Origin: Microvirga soli
GTDB lineage: Bacteria > Pseudomonadota > Alphaproteobacteria > Rhizobiales > Beijerinckiaceae
Direction: 5' to 3'
Assembly (NCBI RefSeq): GCF_016734765.1
Contig: NZ_JAERQE010000001.1
Location: 62,001-126,000 of the forward strand
DNA length: 64,000 nucleotides
How positions within the stretch are numbered: position 1 is the stretch's first letter; the number at the start of each line of letters is the position of its first letter. The notes under the pieces are model-generated. The model made no database searches. It was not told the DNA's origin and was given only the letters and a program-made list of their open reading frames with translations. The position numbers and the translations under genes are program-made. This document shows, piece by piece, positions 26,761 to 35,244 of this stretch.

Positions 26761-28215
26761 TCAACGCTCGTGGAATGATGCCGCCATGGCGGAATAGATT
26801 GGCTTCAACAGGTACTGCAGCACGGTCTTGTTGCCGGTCGTGATGTCGGCCTGAACCGTCATGCCGGGCACGAGTTGCGCCTTGCTGGGATCACGGCCCA
26901 CATGCTGCTGCTTGAGCGCGACACGCACGCGGTAATGGGGCTGGCGCTGCTCATCGAGGAACGTGCCGGCCGAGACGCGCTCCACGACGCCATCGACGGC
27001 ACCGTAGCGCGCATAATCGAAGGCCTGCACCTTGACGTGAACGGGTTGACCGACTTCGATGAACCCGATATCGCGCGGCATGATCCGCACATCCGCAACC
27101 AGCGGCGCATCCTGCGGCATCACCTCGGCGATCAATCCGCCAGGCGGCAGGACCGTACCGGGACGGTGAACGGCGAGCCCGCGCAGGACGCCGGGAGCGG
27201 GCGCACGCAGCAGCGTCCGTTCCGCTCGATCCTCCAGCTTGCGGAGAGCTTCCGCCGTCTCGGCAATGTCCAGCGCCACACGCGCAGCCTCCTGCCGGGC
27301 CTCGTCCACGGCGGCCGACTGCATCTCTGAAATGCGGGCCTCGGCCTCGGCAAGGCTGCGCAGGGCCGTGGCATGCTGACCGCTCAACCGCTCACGCTCG
27401 GCCTTCGCGCTCATCAGCAGACGTTGAGCCTCCAGAACGGCGAGCCGTGTGGTCAATCCGTTCCGGGCAAGCTCCTCGCGGATGCCGAGCTCCTTGGCGT
27501 GAAGCGCCACCTGCTCCTGCACGGCGGAGATCTGCCCGGACAGGGTTGCGATCTCGCTGCGCCGCTGCGCCACCTGTTCGTGAAGCACAGCGATCCGATC
27601 GCTCAAGGACCGCAGGCGCGCGTCCAATGCTGCGCGCTGCGGCCCCATGAAGAGGCTGGTTGTCAGGGATGGCATTGCGCTGCCCTCCCCGCTTGCGTCG
27701 GCGACGGCAATGCTCGCCGTCGCTTCACGACCACGCAGTTCCATGGCCATGACGTTGCCTTCTGCCGCGGCAGTCAGACGCTGCGACTGCAGTTGCAGGG
27801 ATTCGAGGCGAAGCCGCGCCTGCGACAGTTCGGCCTGGGCGGCCGCATCGTTCATGCGCAGCAGGGGCTGGCCGGCTTCGACCACGTCGCCTTCGTGGAC
27901 CAGCACCTCCGTGACGATGCCGCCTTCGAAATGCTGAACCGGCGCCGGCGCGACCGTCGGCGCAAGATCGCCGACGCCGAGGGCCACCTCCGGCACGTGA
28001 GTGAGCGCAGCCCAGGAGAGGGCTGCGGCCACCAGCAGGCCGGTGCCCAGAACGACGGCGCGTTCCAGGCTGTGGATGCGCAGTTCCTCCAGGGCGAGCA
28101 CATGGCTGTCGGGCCGTGGCTGTCGACTGGCGCGAGGCAGAGGTGCCAGGATGGGTTGCTTTTCAACCATCGGCAGGGTCTCAGCCTCGGGGGCGGATGG
28201 TGCGGCGGTGCTCAT
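26761..28215 (-). CDS. HlyD-family type I secretion membrane-fusion protein
   Basis: 484 residues: a proline-rich cytoplasmic N-terminus, one transmembrane helix (about 53-72, VVLGTGLLVAAALSWAAL), a lipoyl half (FEGGIVTEVLVHEGDVVEAGQPLL), a long alpha-helical hairpin (about 130-340), then the second lipoyl half and a beta-barrel (RAPAPGVLRGLAVHRPGTVLPPGGLIAEVMPQD). It bridges the ABC pair to an outer-membrane TolC-type channel, which is not encoded here. The ATG at 28215 overlaps the upstream TGA by one base (TGATG), indicating coupling; the TTG one codon earlier is unlikely. The cargo is the giant protein encoded next. Confidence 0.93.
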   Translation of the reverse strand: MSTAAPSAPEAETLPMVEKQPILAPLPRASRQPRPDSHVLALEELRIHSLERAVVLGTGLLVAAALSWAALTHVPEVALGVGDLAPTVAPAPVQHFEGGIVTEVLVHEGDVVEAGQPLLRMNDAAAQAELSQARLRLESLQLQSQRLTAAAEGNVMAMELRGREATASIAVADASGEGSAMPSLTTSLFMGPQRAALDARLRSLSDRIAVLHEQVAQRRSEIATLSGQISAVQEQVALHAKELGIREELARNGLTTRLAVLEAQRLLMSAKAERERLSGQHATALRSLAEAEARISEMQSAAVDEARQEAARVALDIAETAEALRKLEDRAERTLLRAPAPGVLRGLAVHRPGTVLPPGGLIAEVMPQDAPLVADVRIMPRDIGFIEVGQPVHVKVQAFDYARYGAVDGVVERVSAGTFLDEQRQPHYRVRVALKQQHVGRDPSKAQLVPGMTVQADITTGNKTVLQYLLKPIYSAMAASFHER

Positions 28216-30398
28216 CAACCAACTCTGGAACTGTTAGCAGCGGAAAGATTTGCGAAGGCAGCATTCGCCAGTGGTGCGCCCACCGGCTTGCGTGTCGGAC
28301 GAGGCCCGGAGGGCGAAGGCTGATCCACCTCTTCCACCTGCCCGTCGCGCAGGCGCAGGACGCGATCGGCGAGCCGGATATGGCTCGGCCTGTGCGTTGC
28401 CATGAGGATCGTGCAGCGTCCCCGGTGGGAGGCGATGACATCAGTAAAAGCCTTGGCGCAGGCGTCGTCCAGTCCGGCGACCGGTTCGTCGAGGAGCAGG
28501 ATGGGTGCCTCGCGCAGCAAGGCGCTGGCGAGCGCGATCCGTTGCAGGATGCTGCGGGGCAGACGACCGCTGTGGTTGTCGCCGACCCGTGTATCGAAGC
28601 CCTGCGGCAGAGCCTCGATGGCTTCCAGCACACCGGCTTCGGCAGCGGCCGCGCGCAGTTGCACATCGGAAGCGCTGGGCCGGGCCAGACGCAGGTTCTG
28701 GGCGATCGTGCCGTAGAGCAGCCCTGGCGATTGCGGCACCCAGCCGATGCTGCGCCGGAGAACGGCCGGATTGAAGGAGCGCACGTCATGCCCGTCGATC
28801 CTCACGAGGCCGCCCTGCGGCCGGTAGAGGCCTGCGGTGAGCAGCAGCAGGGTCGACTTGCCCGTGCCCTCCGCACCGGTGACGGCCACCACCTGACCGG
28901 GCTGGATGGCGAAGCTGGCGCCTGCCAGAACGGGCTCGGATTGAGGCAGATAGCGCAGGGTCACGCGGTGGAACACGATGGCACCCTGCTCCGGCGGTGC
29001 CATGCGGGCCTCGAGCGGCGGCGGCCGCTCCGTTTCAAGCGCCATCAATCCGTCCACCTGCCGGATCGACGCCTGGGTCTGCTCCCAACGCGAGAGCATC
29101 AGGAAGCATGTCTGCATGGGACCCAGAACCCGCCAGATCAGCATCATGCCGGCGATCAGCGCGCCTGCGGTCATTGCGCCGGACAGGACCGAGAGCACAC
29201 CCATGACCACCGCGGCCAGGCCCGACAGGGTGACCAGCGCCTGGCTTGCAGCGAGAACCGAACCGGTCAGGGTACCGACGCGTGCGGAGGCCACGGCCGC
29301 TGCCGCGGAGGCCGCGGTGTAACGGTCGATCCAGCGCTCTTCCGCTCCTCCGAGCTTCAAGGTGCGCACCGTCTCCAGCGCCTCGACAGCCAAGGCTTCC
29401 CGCGCCTGGTTGGCGCGGGCGGCTCGATCGATGGCAAGGCGCATGGACCCGCGCGATATCCAGAACAGAAGCACGAAGCCGATGGCGGTCCCGACCGGCA
29501 CGAGCGCGATCCACCCGCCGAGAACCATCATCAGCACCACGACGAGAATCGTGAACGGCAAGTCGAGAAGGGCGACGGCGAAACTGCCGGTCAAGAACTC
29601 GCGGATGGCCGCGAAATCACGCAGGCGGGAGACCTGGGATGCAGTGCCGGCGCGCTCCACAAGTGCTGTCGGCAGGGACAGCAATTGCGTGAAGACGGCG
29701 CTCGGAACCAGCCGGTCCAGTCGCTCCGCGATGCGCAGCAGCGCGCGCTGGCGGATGACGCGGAAAAGCACCTCCAACCCGACCGCGGCGGCAACGCCCA
29801 CGATGAGCATGGGCAGCGTCTCCGGGCTGTAGCCGGCAACCACCGTGTCGAAGACCGCCATGGTGAAGATCGGAACCGCAAGCCCGAGCACAGCCATCAA
29901 CCCGCTGATCGCGAGCAGGGGCGGCAGTGCGCCCTGAAAGCGCCGCGCGATGCCGCTGAACCAATTCTGGCGCGGTGATCCGATGGTCGTGTCGGCGGCC
30001 AGGATCAAGGTTCCGCGCAGCTTCTCCGGCGCACAGGGCTTCACGTCACCCGTAGCGCCGTCGAACACCAGAACCTGTCCGGACTCGTCGCGATAGACGA
30101 CGGCGGCAGCTTTTCCCGGCGGCAGCAGGATGGCCGGCAGGCACCGCAGGTCGAGACCTCCCCGCTTGAGGCCCTGCATCCTGGTAGGATAGCCGAGAAA
30201 CGCCAGCGTGTTGCGCAGATCGGTGAGATCGATGTCGGGCTTCGCGTGCGGAAGAGCTGAAAGGAGATCGTCCGCGCAGCCGGACCATTCCATCAGCCAC
30301 AGCCAAACCGGCAGGCAGCGGGCAAGGTCGGACGAAGCCAGCAGATCCTCCGACACATGCACCGGAGCCTTGGGGGCGCAATCCATGATGAGGCTCAT
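28215..30398 (-). CDS. Type I secretion ABC transporter, C39-like-domain subunit
   Basis: 727 residues. The N-terminal ~135 residues resemble the peptidase-like domain of LapB/HlyB exporters but lack a clear catalytic Cys/His, so it probably only binds substrate. Membrane helices span about 155-435, followed by the nucleotide-binding domain. Walker A is canonical (GAEGTGKS, 508-515), the Q-loop glutamine is Q556, Walker B ends D637-E638, and the switch histidine is H669. The signature is LPRSI (613-617) instead of LSGGQ. Its ATG overlaps the previous stop (ATGA). It probably pairs with the upstream ABC subunit as a heterodimer (inference). Confidence 0.9.
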   Translation of the reverse strand: MSLIMDCAPKAPVHVSEDLLASSDLARCLPVWLWLMEWSGCADDLLSALPHAKPDIDLTDLRNTLAFLGYPTRMQGLKRGGLDLRCLPAILLPPGKAAAVVYRDESGQVLVFDGATGDVKPCAPEKLRGTLILAADTTIGSPRQNWFSGIARRFQGALPPLLAISGLMAVLGLAVPIFTMAVFDTVVAGYSPETLPMLIVGVAAAVGLEVLFRVIRQRALLRIAERLDRLVPSAVFTQLLSLPTALVERAGTASQVSRLRDFAAIREFLTGSFAVALLDLPFTILVVVLMMVLGGWIALVPVGTAIGFVLLFWISRGSMRLAIDRAARANQAREALAVEALETVRTLKLGGAEERWIDRYTAASAAAAVASARVGTLTGSVLAASQALVTLSGLAAVVMGVLSVLSGAMTAGALIAGMMLIWRVLGPMQTCFLMLSRWEQTQASIRQVDGLMALETERPPPLEARMAPPEQGAIVFHRVTLRYLPQSEPVLAGASFAIQPGQVVAVTGAEGTGKSTLLLLTAGLYRPQGGLVRIDGHDVRSFNPAVLRRSIGWVPQSPGLLYGTIAQNLRLARPSASDVQLRAAAAEAGVLEAIEALPQGFDTRVGDNHSGRLPRSILQRIALASALLREAPILLLDEPVAGLDDACAKAFTDVIASHRGRCTILMATHRPSHIRLADRVLRLRDGQVEEVDQPSPSGPRPTRKPVGAPLANAAFANLSAANSSRVG

Positions 30399-32092
30399 GA
30401 CACGCGCTCCAACGAGCCGCCGCGAATTGCGAACACCCGGTCGGCAATGCCGAGCGTCGAGGGGCGATGCGTGACGATGATGACCGTGACCTTGCCGCGC
30501 AGCCCCGCCAGGAGCTGGGCGAGGCGGGCATCGCTGTCGCCGTCGATCTGGGATGTGATGTCGTCGAGCAGCAGGATGCGCGGCTCCTCGATCAAGGCAC
30601 GCACGACGGCAATGCGCTGAGCCGCGCCGCGCGGCAGAGGCGTGGCCGAAACACCGACGGGCGTATGCCAGTCACCCGGCAATGCGCTGGCCACCTGGTC
30701 CAAGCCCAGCTGCGTCGCGAGGCGCAGAGCTGCCGCCTCCAGGTGAGGCTGATGCATCGTGAGGTTCTGCAGGAGCGTGCCGCGCACCAGTGCCGGATCG
30801 GGCGGCACCAGGGCGACCTGTCGCCGCGCCGGTCCGATTTCGACCTGTGCGAGGTCCTGCCCGTCGATGGTGACGTGGCCTTCGGTCGGCTGCAGGTCTC
30901 CGGCGATCAGCCGCAGCATGGCCGAGCGGCCGGAGCCGTTGGCGCCGGTCACGCCGATGATCTCGCCGGGCTTGGCCTCCAGGGTCAAACCATCGAACAG
31001 ACAATCCGTGTGGGGAGGGTTGCGCAGCCTGACGTTGTCGAGAACCACATGGCCATTGGACACATGAAGCGCCGGCCGGTCGAGATGCCGCTCCTGGGGG
31101 AGCAGGGCAATTTCCGCGACACGTCTCCGGCTCTCGGCGAGCGACTGGAGACGCGACCAGAGAGCAACACCACCGAGCAGGGGCTGCATCGTACGGCCCA
31201 CCAGCATGGTGCATGCGCCCAGACCGCCGACGCTGAGCTGACCATTGAGCACCATGTGGCAGCCGAAGGCCGCCACGCCGATGGTGGCGGCCTGGGCCAG
31301 CAGCTGCCCGCCCTCCTGCCCGGCCGAGATGGCCTGCGCCAGGGTCCGGCGCATCTGCGCGGAGCCGCCCTGCAGGCGCTCATAGCGGCGCTCGAGCAGG
31401 GGCTCGGCGCCGAGGACCTTCATCGGGTGAATGCAGCTCAGGGTATCGAACAGGAAGTTGAAGCGGCGCTCCTCAGCGAGCGCGAGGTTCTGCGCGGCGC
31501 GGCGTACGCGCCGGCCCGTCAAGGCCGCGAGCAGAGCGACACAGAAAAGCAAAGTCAGCGGCACCAGCACGAGCGAGCCGGCGAGGTACCAGATCCCCAC
31601 CAGATAAAGCAGAGCGAAAGGCAGATCGAGCATGGCCTGCAAGGCCGGGCCGGACCAGGCCTCACGCTGGGTGCCGATGGCGGAGAGACGCTCCGCGTAA
31701 TAGCCGTTTCCGTTGGCTTCCAGGGCCGAGAGGGGAGCGTGGAGCAGGCACTCCATGGCCTGGCGATGCGCCTGCGCCTCCGAGGCTGCGGCCATTCGGG
31801 CGAGAAGCCTGCCGCGCACATGCCGAAGCAGCGCCTCCAGCAGAATGGCCAGGGCCACCGTGATGGCGAGAACGACCAGGGTGCCAGTCGCCTTGTTGGG
31901 CAGAATCCGATCGTAGACCTGCAGCAGGGCCGCAGGCAGCGCCAGGGCGAGCAGCGTGATCAGCAGCGTCGCCTCGAGCACCGGCATGAAGAAGGCGATG
32001 CCGAAGCGGCCGATCAGCGCCCTGAAGGGGCGCGTCAGCCATGGGCCCGAGGATGCCGCCAAGGCCTCGGATGCGGCAGCAGACCTGTTCAT
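30395..32092 (-). CDS. Type I secretion ABC transporter, degenerate partner subunit
   Basis: 565 residues: transmembrane domain with about six helices (30-320) and a nucleotide-binding domain, but no C39-like N-terminus. Catalytic motifs are altered: Walker A reads GANGSGRS with Arg389 for Lys; the Q-loop position is Pro431; the signature is LPRGA (486-490); Walker B ends D510-D511, Asp for the catalytic Glu. The switch His542 is kept. This pattern is typical of the non-hydrolysing half of a heterodimeric ABC exporter. The ATG at 32092 is preferred: AAAGG lies 7 nt upstream, and the alternative GTG at 32167 falls inside a conserved leader element. First gene of the secretion operon. Confidence 0.85.
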   Translation of the reverse strand: MNRSAAASEALAASSGPWLTRPFRALIGRFGIAFFMPVLEATLLITLLALALPAALLQVYDRILPNKATGTLVVLAITVALAILLEALLRHVRGRLLARMAAASEAQAHRQAMECLLHAPLSALEANGNGYYAERLSAIGTQREAWSGPALQAMLDLPFALLYLVGIWYLAGSLVLVPLTLLFCVALLAALTGRRVRRAAQNLALAEERRFNFLFDTLSCIHPMKVLGAEPLLERRYERLQGGSAQMRRTLAQAISAGQEGGQLLAQAATIGVAAFGCHMVLNGQLSVGGLGACTMLVGRTMQPLLGGVALWSRLQSLAESRRRVAEIALLPQERHLDRPALHVSNGHVVLDNVRLRNPPHTDCLFDGLTLEAKPGEIIGVTGANGSGRSAMLRLIAGDLQPTEGHVTIDGQDLAQVEIGPARRQVALVPPDPALVRGTLLQNLTMHQPHLEAAALRLATQLGLDQVASALPGDWHTPVGVSATPLPRGAAQRIAVVRALIEEPRILLLDDITSQIDGDSDARLAQLLAGLRGKVTVIIVTHRPSTLGIADRVFAIRGGSLERVS

Positions 32093-32138
32093 AACGCTAC
32101 CTTTGGCCGTTCGGCCTTGGGGATGCAGAAGCTTCAAA

Positions 32139-32232
32139 ATTTTGGGGGGAGCATACCGGGCTTTCACCGGTATGGCGGGGCGGCATCATGCCTTTGGACG
32201 CGCATCGCTTAAGTGCGCCGGCCAACCCGCCA
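32139..32232 (-). ncRNA. Structured leader element, copy A (secretion operon)
   Basis: On the minus-strand transcript: P1 UGGCGGG (32232-32226) pairs with CCCGCCA (32179-32173) and encloses P2 (GCGCA/UGCGC, 32218-32214 with 32204-32200) and P3 (GGCAUGAUGCC, 32192-32182). P4 follows as UACCGG/CCGGUA around the loop UGAAAGC (32166-32160), then CCCAAAAU. The same arrangement precedes the GGDEF-EAL gene. P4 ends ~60 nt before the ABC start codon. No match to a known riboswitch class came to mind. Confidence 0.6.
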
Positions 32233-32308
32233 TGGATATGGCTTATCGCTATGTTGAACTTTCACAATACTGCCGGAAAAGTCAATAAATGCCTACGCTC
32301 AGCCTGTC

Positions 32309-32322
32309 TTACCCTTGGGTAA
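32309..32322. promoter_or_regulatory. Palindrome TTACCC-TT-GGGTAA
   Basis: Perfect 6-bp arms with a 2-nt centre, located between the divergent secretion operon and the lysR gene, ~200 bp before the LysR start. A candidate regulator-binding site for either direction. Confidence 0.4.
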
Positions 32323-32519
32323 AGTTAACGGAACCTGCATCCATCCTTGAGCAGATCTCATGTAATACTATCAGGAACATGACCCGCCCACCGTCGGATG
32401 CAGGCCTGCTGCTTGAGGGATGGGGTCATGGCGATCCTTGTAGCAAGACCTCTCAATCTGGAATAATCCTTCGTGAGGCGCAGGCACGGTGAACCCGCTC
32501 CCCTTTTTGAGGATCTGTC

Positions 32520-33410
32520 TTGGACTGGGACAAAATCAGATTGTTCTACGAAGTGGTCGATGCCGGGAATTTCACCCGAGCGGGCGAGAAGCTCGGGGTC
32601 AACCAGTCATCGGTGAGCCGCCAGATCAGCGCTCTCGAACATGACCTGAAGGTTCCGCTCTTTCATCGGCATCCACGCGGCCTCATCCTGACCGAGCATG
32701 GGGAGGTGCTGTTCCGCGCCGCCCAGGACATCCGCCAGCGCCTGGAGGAAACCCGTCAGCGTCTCACGGAAACCAGCGAACGGCCGGCGGGCGACCTCAG
32801 GGTCACCGCGACGGTCGGGATCGGGGGCATCTGGCTGGCGCAACGCATCAAGGAATTTCTCGATCTCTACCCGGACGTGCGCGTTCAGCTGATCCTGACG
32901 AGCGAAGAGCTGGATCTCGCCATGCGCGAAGCCGACATCGCCATCCGGTTGCGTCTGCCGGCTCAGCCGGATCTGATCCAGCGCCGGCTCTTCACGATTC
33001 AGTATCATGCTTATGCGGCCAATACCTACCTGGAGCGCTTCGGGGAGCCTGAGCGGATCGAGGATCTCGACAACCATTCCATCCTCTGTCTGGGAGGCGA
33101 CCAGCCGGCTTTCATTCTGGATCTGCACCGGCTGAGCCAACTGGGGCGCGGCCCCAAGGATCCGCGCCCGAGCCGTTTCGTGGTGAACGACAGCCTGGCT
33201 CTTCGCAAGGCTATCGAGAATGGTGCCGGCATCGGCATGGCGCCGGATTACGCCATGAGCGGCAACCCAGGAGTGAAGCAGGTTCTTCGCGATGTGCAGA
33301 TGCCGGTTCTCGACAGCTATCTGGTTTACCCTGAGGAGTTGCGCTCCGTCGCACGGGTTCAGGTATTTCGCGATTTCCTCGTTGCGAAGGCGCAGCGGTG
33401 GAATTTCTAG
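32520..33410 (+). CDS. LysR-family transcriptional regulator
   Basis: 296 residues. The N-terminal winged helix-turn-helix (about 3-62) contains FYEVVDAGNFTRAGEKLGVNQSSVSRQISALE; the C-terminal periplasmic-binding-like effector domain spans about 90-290. The opening MDWDKIRLF is typical of a widespread alphaproteobacterial LysR group. Start is a TTG at 32520 with TGAGGA upstream; no in-frame ATG gives a complete helix-turn-helix. It is divergent from the type I secretion operon and may control it, but the effector is unknown. Confidence 0.85.
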   Translation: MDWDKIRLFYEVVDAGNFTRAGEKLGVNQSSVSRQISALEHDLKVPLFHRHPRGLILTEHGEVLFRAAQDIRQRLEETRQRLTETSERPAGDLRVTATVGIGGIWLAQRIKEFLDLYPDVRVQLILTSEELDLAMREADIAIRLRLPAQPDLIQRRLFTIQYHAYAANTYLERFGEPERIEDLDNHSILCLGGDQPAFILDLHRLSQLGRGPKDPRPSRFVVNDSLALRKAIENGAGIGMAPDYAMSGNPGVKQVLRDVQMPVLDSYLVYPEELRSVARVQVFRDFLVAKAQRWNF

Positions 33411-33530
33411 TCAGGCCATTCTTTCGGATTACATTCATCGAAGAGGCTTGTGGGAGACTGAACCGAAGCGCAATCTCACTTTCTCCACGATTTGTAGCCT
33501 ATTGAATTCCTCAAAATCTCTTTCTCAAGA

Positions 33531-33749
33531 ATGAAGCGGATCCGCCCTATGCCACGGTCCTTTCTTGCCGTTCTCGCCATCACCCTCGGACTGCCCTTCC
33601 TGATCCTGCTGGCGATCGTCTCTTCTGCGTCAGGCGTCAGCGCAAGCGTTCTCACAAGCGCGCTCGGGCTTGTGATCATGTCGGTTTTTCTGATGCTGGC
33701 TGTCTATGAGATCAAGCGGATCGCCGATCTGCCGCCGGATGCCCACTGA
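33531..33749 (+). CDS. Small two-helix membrane protein, unknown
   Basis: 72 residues with two hydrophobic helices (about 10-30, FLAVLAITLGLPFLILLAIV, and 40-60, LTSALGLVIMSVFLMLAVYE), and the C-terminus KRIADLPPDAH. The ATG at 33531 has only a weak ribosome-binding site; an in-frame ATG at 33549 is the alternative. A strong hairpin follows the stop. I recognise no family. Confidence 0.5.
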   Translation: MKRIRPMPRSFLAVLAITLGLPFLILLAIVSSASGVSASVLTSALGLVIMSVFLMLAVYEIKRIADLPPDAH

Positions 33750-33791
33750 TCATCGGCACTCACGGGCTTAGGCGGATTCAAGTGCCAATCA

Positions 33792-33829
33792 TGCTTGAGA
33801 TCCCTCTTCAAGGATTGGGATCTCAAGCA
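33792..33829. terminator. Strong hairpin between convergent small genes
   Basis: Perfect 12-bp arms GCTTGAGATCCC (33793-33804) and GGGATCTCAAGC (33817-33828), extendable by one T-A pair, with a 12-nt loop. It separates a plus-strand gene from a minus-strand gene and lacks a long T-run. Probable bidirectional terminator. Confidence 0.55.
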
Positions 33830-33850
33830 AGTTGAATCAGAATCAAGTTT

Positions 33851-34066
33851 TCAGGCTGCGGCTCTGGAGCGCTCAGGATGCTCCTCGGCCGTGGCGCGCT
33901 GGAGCGCGAGCAGAAGAACGCCGATATCCTCATCAAGGAGACTGATGGCGTTGCGCGCATATTCGCGGAACTCATCACGAACCAGTTCGGCCTCGCCATC
34001 CCATGAGAAGTCTTCGTGCTCGGCTTCAAAAAATGCACGAGCGACCAATTCCACCTGGTAATCCAT
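33851..34066 (-). CDS. Small acidic protein, unknown
   Basis: 71 residues, starting MDYQVELVARAFFEAEHEDF, strongly acidic and helical with no signal or membrane segment. Codon third positions follow the local GC bias and a terminator-like hairpin follows it, which supports expression. A NarL-type 7-2-7 site lies ~150 bp upstream. I recognise no family. Confidence 0.55.
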   Translation of the reverse strand: MDYQVELVARAFFEAEHEDFSWDGEAELVRDEFREYARNAISLLDEDIGVLLLALQRATAEEHPERSRAAA

Positions 34067-34215
34067 TGTTGCCCCACCGCATCGTTTCGATGTTTGTTTT
34101 CAGTTCGAACCTGGGGCGTCAGTACGCTTTAACTTAAGATTTTTATCCGGCGCACCATCAGGGTGCTGTCAGGCTTAGCGCCCGTGCGGACTGATCCGCA
34201 ACTCGCCACTTGGGC

Positions 34216-34231
34216 TACCTCCAAAGAGGTA
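34216..34231. promoter_or_regulatory. NarL-like 7-2-7 binding site
   Basis: TACCTCC (34216-34222), AA, AGAGGTA (34225-34231). NarL/NarP-type regulators bind TACYYMT heptamers as inverted pairs with a 2-bp gap; 13 of 14 positions fit. It lies just downstream of the NarL-type regulator gene and upstream of the 71-residue protein gene. Confidence 0.4.
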
Positions 34232-34297
34232 GGGCACGCAGGACTCCCCACGTGCCTCATTCAGGTTCTTGAAAGCCTGAGGCTCTTGAACGAAGCC

Positions 34298-35104
34298 CTA
34301 CTCGCCTGGAATCAGGTCCTTGCTCTCCTGCGCCGAGGCAAAGTGGCCGGCTGCCCACATGGCAGCCTGAGTCCTGTTGACCGCCTTCACCTTGCGAAGG
34401 ATCGCCTTGATGTGAACTTTGACGGTCGCTTCCGCCACCCCGAGTTCACGAGCAATCAGCTTGTTCGAGGATCCTTGAGTCAGGCAACGCAAAATCTGTG
34501 CTTCACGCTCCGACAGCTTATTCATGAGAATTGCCGGATCGTTGGCAGGCATGAGGGAAACCGACTGACCGGAACCGCTCGTTTGGCCATTCCGAAGCTG
34601 GTCGAGGAGGCTCAGCCCGATTGACCCTGGAATGAAGGTTTCGCCCAGCATCACGAGCTCCAACGCCTTGACGATGGCATGGCGATCCATGGTCGTCGTG
34701 CAGAACCCGTCCAAGCCCTCCTTGCAGATCTGCGCGATCTCCTGCGGATCCATGTTGTCCGCGAGAGCCACGACCCGTGCATGAGGATAGTGGTCCTTCA
34801 GGTCTTTGATCGTTTGGGCATATTCCGCAGTGGAGCGCCCATCACAGATGAGGAAGAGCACTGGTACCCCTTCCGGAAATGTCGATAGGGTCGACAGGTC
34901 GCCGGTTTGTTCCGCGATGTCGAAGCGCGTGCCCGAAAGGATATGACTGATGCCGGTCCGAAGCAGAACGTTCTGGCAGATGAGGACCGTTGTGATGTTC
35001 TGGAAAGGATCCTGAGCGATGGGAAGGATTTGCTCTTTGTAGACAATATTATGGCCCATGCTGGCTCTAGCCCCTTGGTCGTGTTCATCAAAGTCGAGGG
35101 TCAT
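34298..35104 (-). CDS. NarL/LuxR-type regulator with atypical receiver domain
   Basis: 268 residues. The C-terminal LuxR-type helix-turn-helix (about 200-255) is clear: LSEREAQILRCLTQGSSNKLIARELGV, then EATVKVHIKAILRKV. The N-terminal ~40-165 has the receiver fold, but the usual acidic pair is replaced (TTVLICQNVLL) and the conserved Lys is missing (GLDGFCTTT); one Asp remains in FLICDGRS. It may act without phosphorylation. The ATG at 35104 is chosen; 35155 and 35059 are alternatives, none with a strong ribosome-binding site. No partner kinase is adjacent. It lies beside the GGDEF-EAL gene in the same direction. Confidence 0.82.
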   Translation of the reverse strand: MTLDFDEHDQGARASMGHNIVYKEQILPIAQDPFQNITTVLICQNVLLRTGISHILSGTRFDIAEQTGDLSTLSTFPEGVPVLFLICDGRSTAEYAQTIKDLKDHYPHARVVALADNMDPQEIAQICKEGLDGFCTTTMDRHAIVKALELVMLGETFIPGSIGLSLLDQLRNGQTSGSGQSVSLMPANDPAILMNKLSEREAQILRCLTQGSSNKLIARELGVAEATVKVHIKAILRKVKAVNRTQAAMWAAGHFASAQESKDLIPGE

Positions 35105-35237
35105 GGCGCCGCCTATCCAAAATACGCAGGCTAGAACAAAAGGGGCGGGGACCATGTCCGGGAAGCCAATCCGAATGGATCAGGCGTGGCGATAACGAGG
35201 GCCTGAAGATTTAGTTCCTCTTCCGCAACGTCACCTA

Positions 35238-35244
35238 AGAGGTA
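35238..35244 (-). promoter_or_regulatory. Single NarL-type heptamer upstream of the regulator
   Basis: AGAGGTA on the plus strand (TACCTCT on the minus) fits TACYYMT fully and lies 134 bp upstream of the regulator start, so it may be an autoregulatory site. A lone heptamer is weak evidence. Confidence 0.2.

Larger units (their letters stand above)
32093..32519. other. Divergent regulatory region between the secretion operon and lysR
   Basis: 427 bp without a gene. It holds the structured leader element at 32139-32232 (minus strand), a small GGCCG-AA-CGGCC hairpin (complement of 32105-32116) just before the ABC ribosome-binding site, and a TTACCC/GGGTAA palindrome at 32309-32322. Confidence 0.7.

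Noticed and set aside
28215..28665. Separate short gene at the 3' end of the ABC2 gene
   Set aside because: The region encodes the end of the nucleotide-binding domain with Walker B and switch histidine; the alternative frame is a shadow.
30046..30531. 161-codon minus-strand frame spanning the ABC1/ABC2 junction
   Set aside because: Out of frame with both well-supported ABC genes and shows no domain.
32139..32232. Leader element as a known c-di-GMP (GEMM) or cobalamin riboswitch
   Set aside because: The UGARAGY-CCGG hairpin recalls part of the cobalamin core, but the CCGCMACUGU segment and B12 box are missing. The GEMM core sequences are also absent. Left as an unassigned element.
33823..34077. 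84-codon frame overlapping the 71-residue acidic protein
   Set aside because: Composition (Trp/Arg/Ser/Pro-rich) and overlap with the terminator hairpin make it a shadow of the acidic frame.
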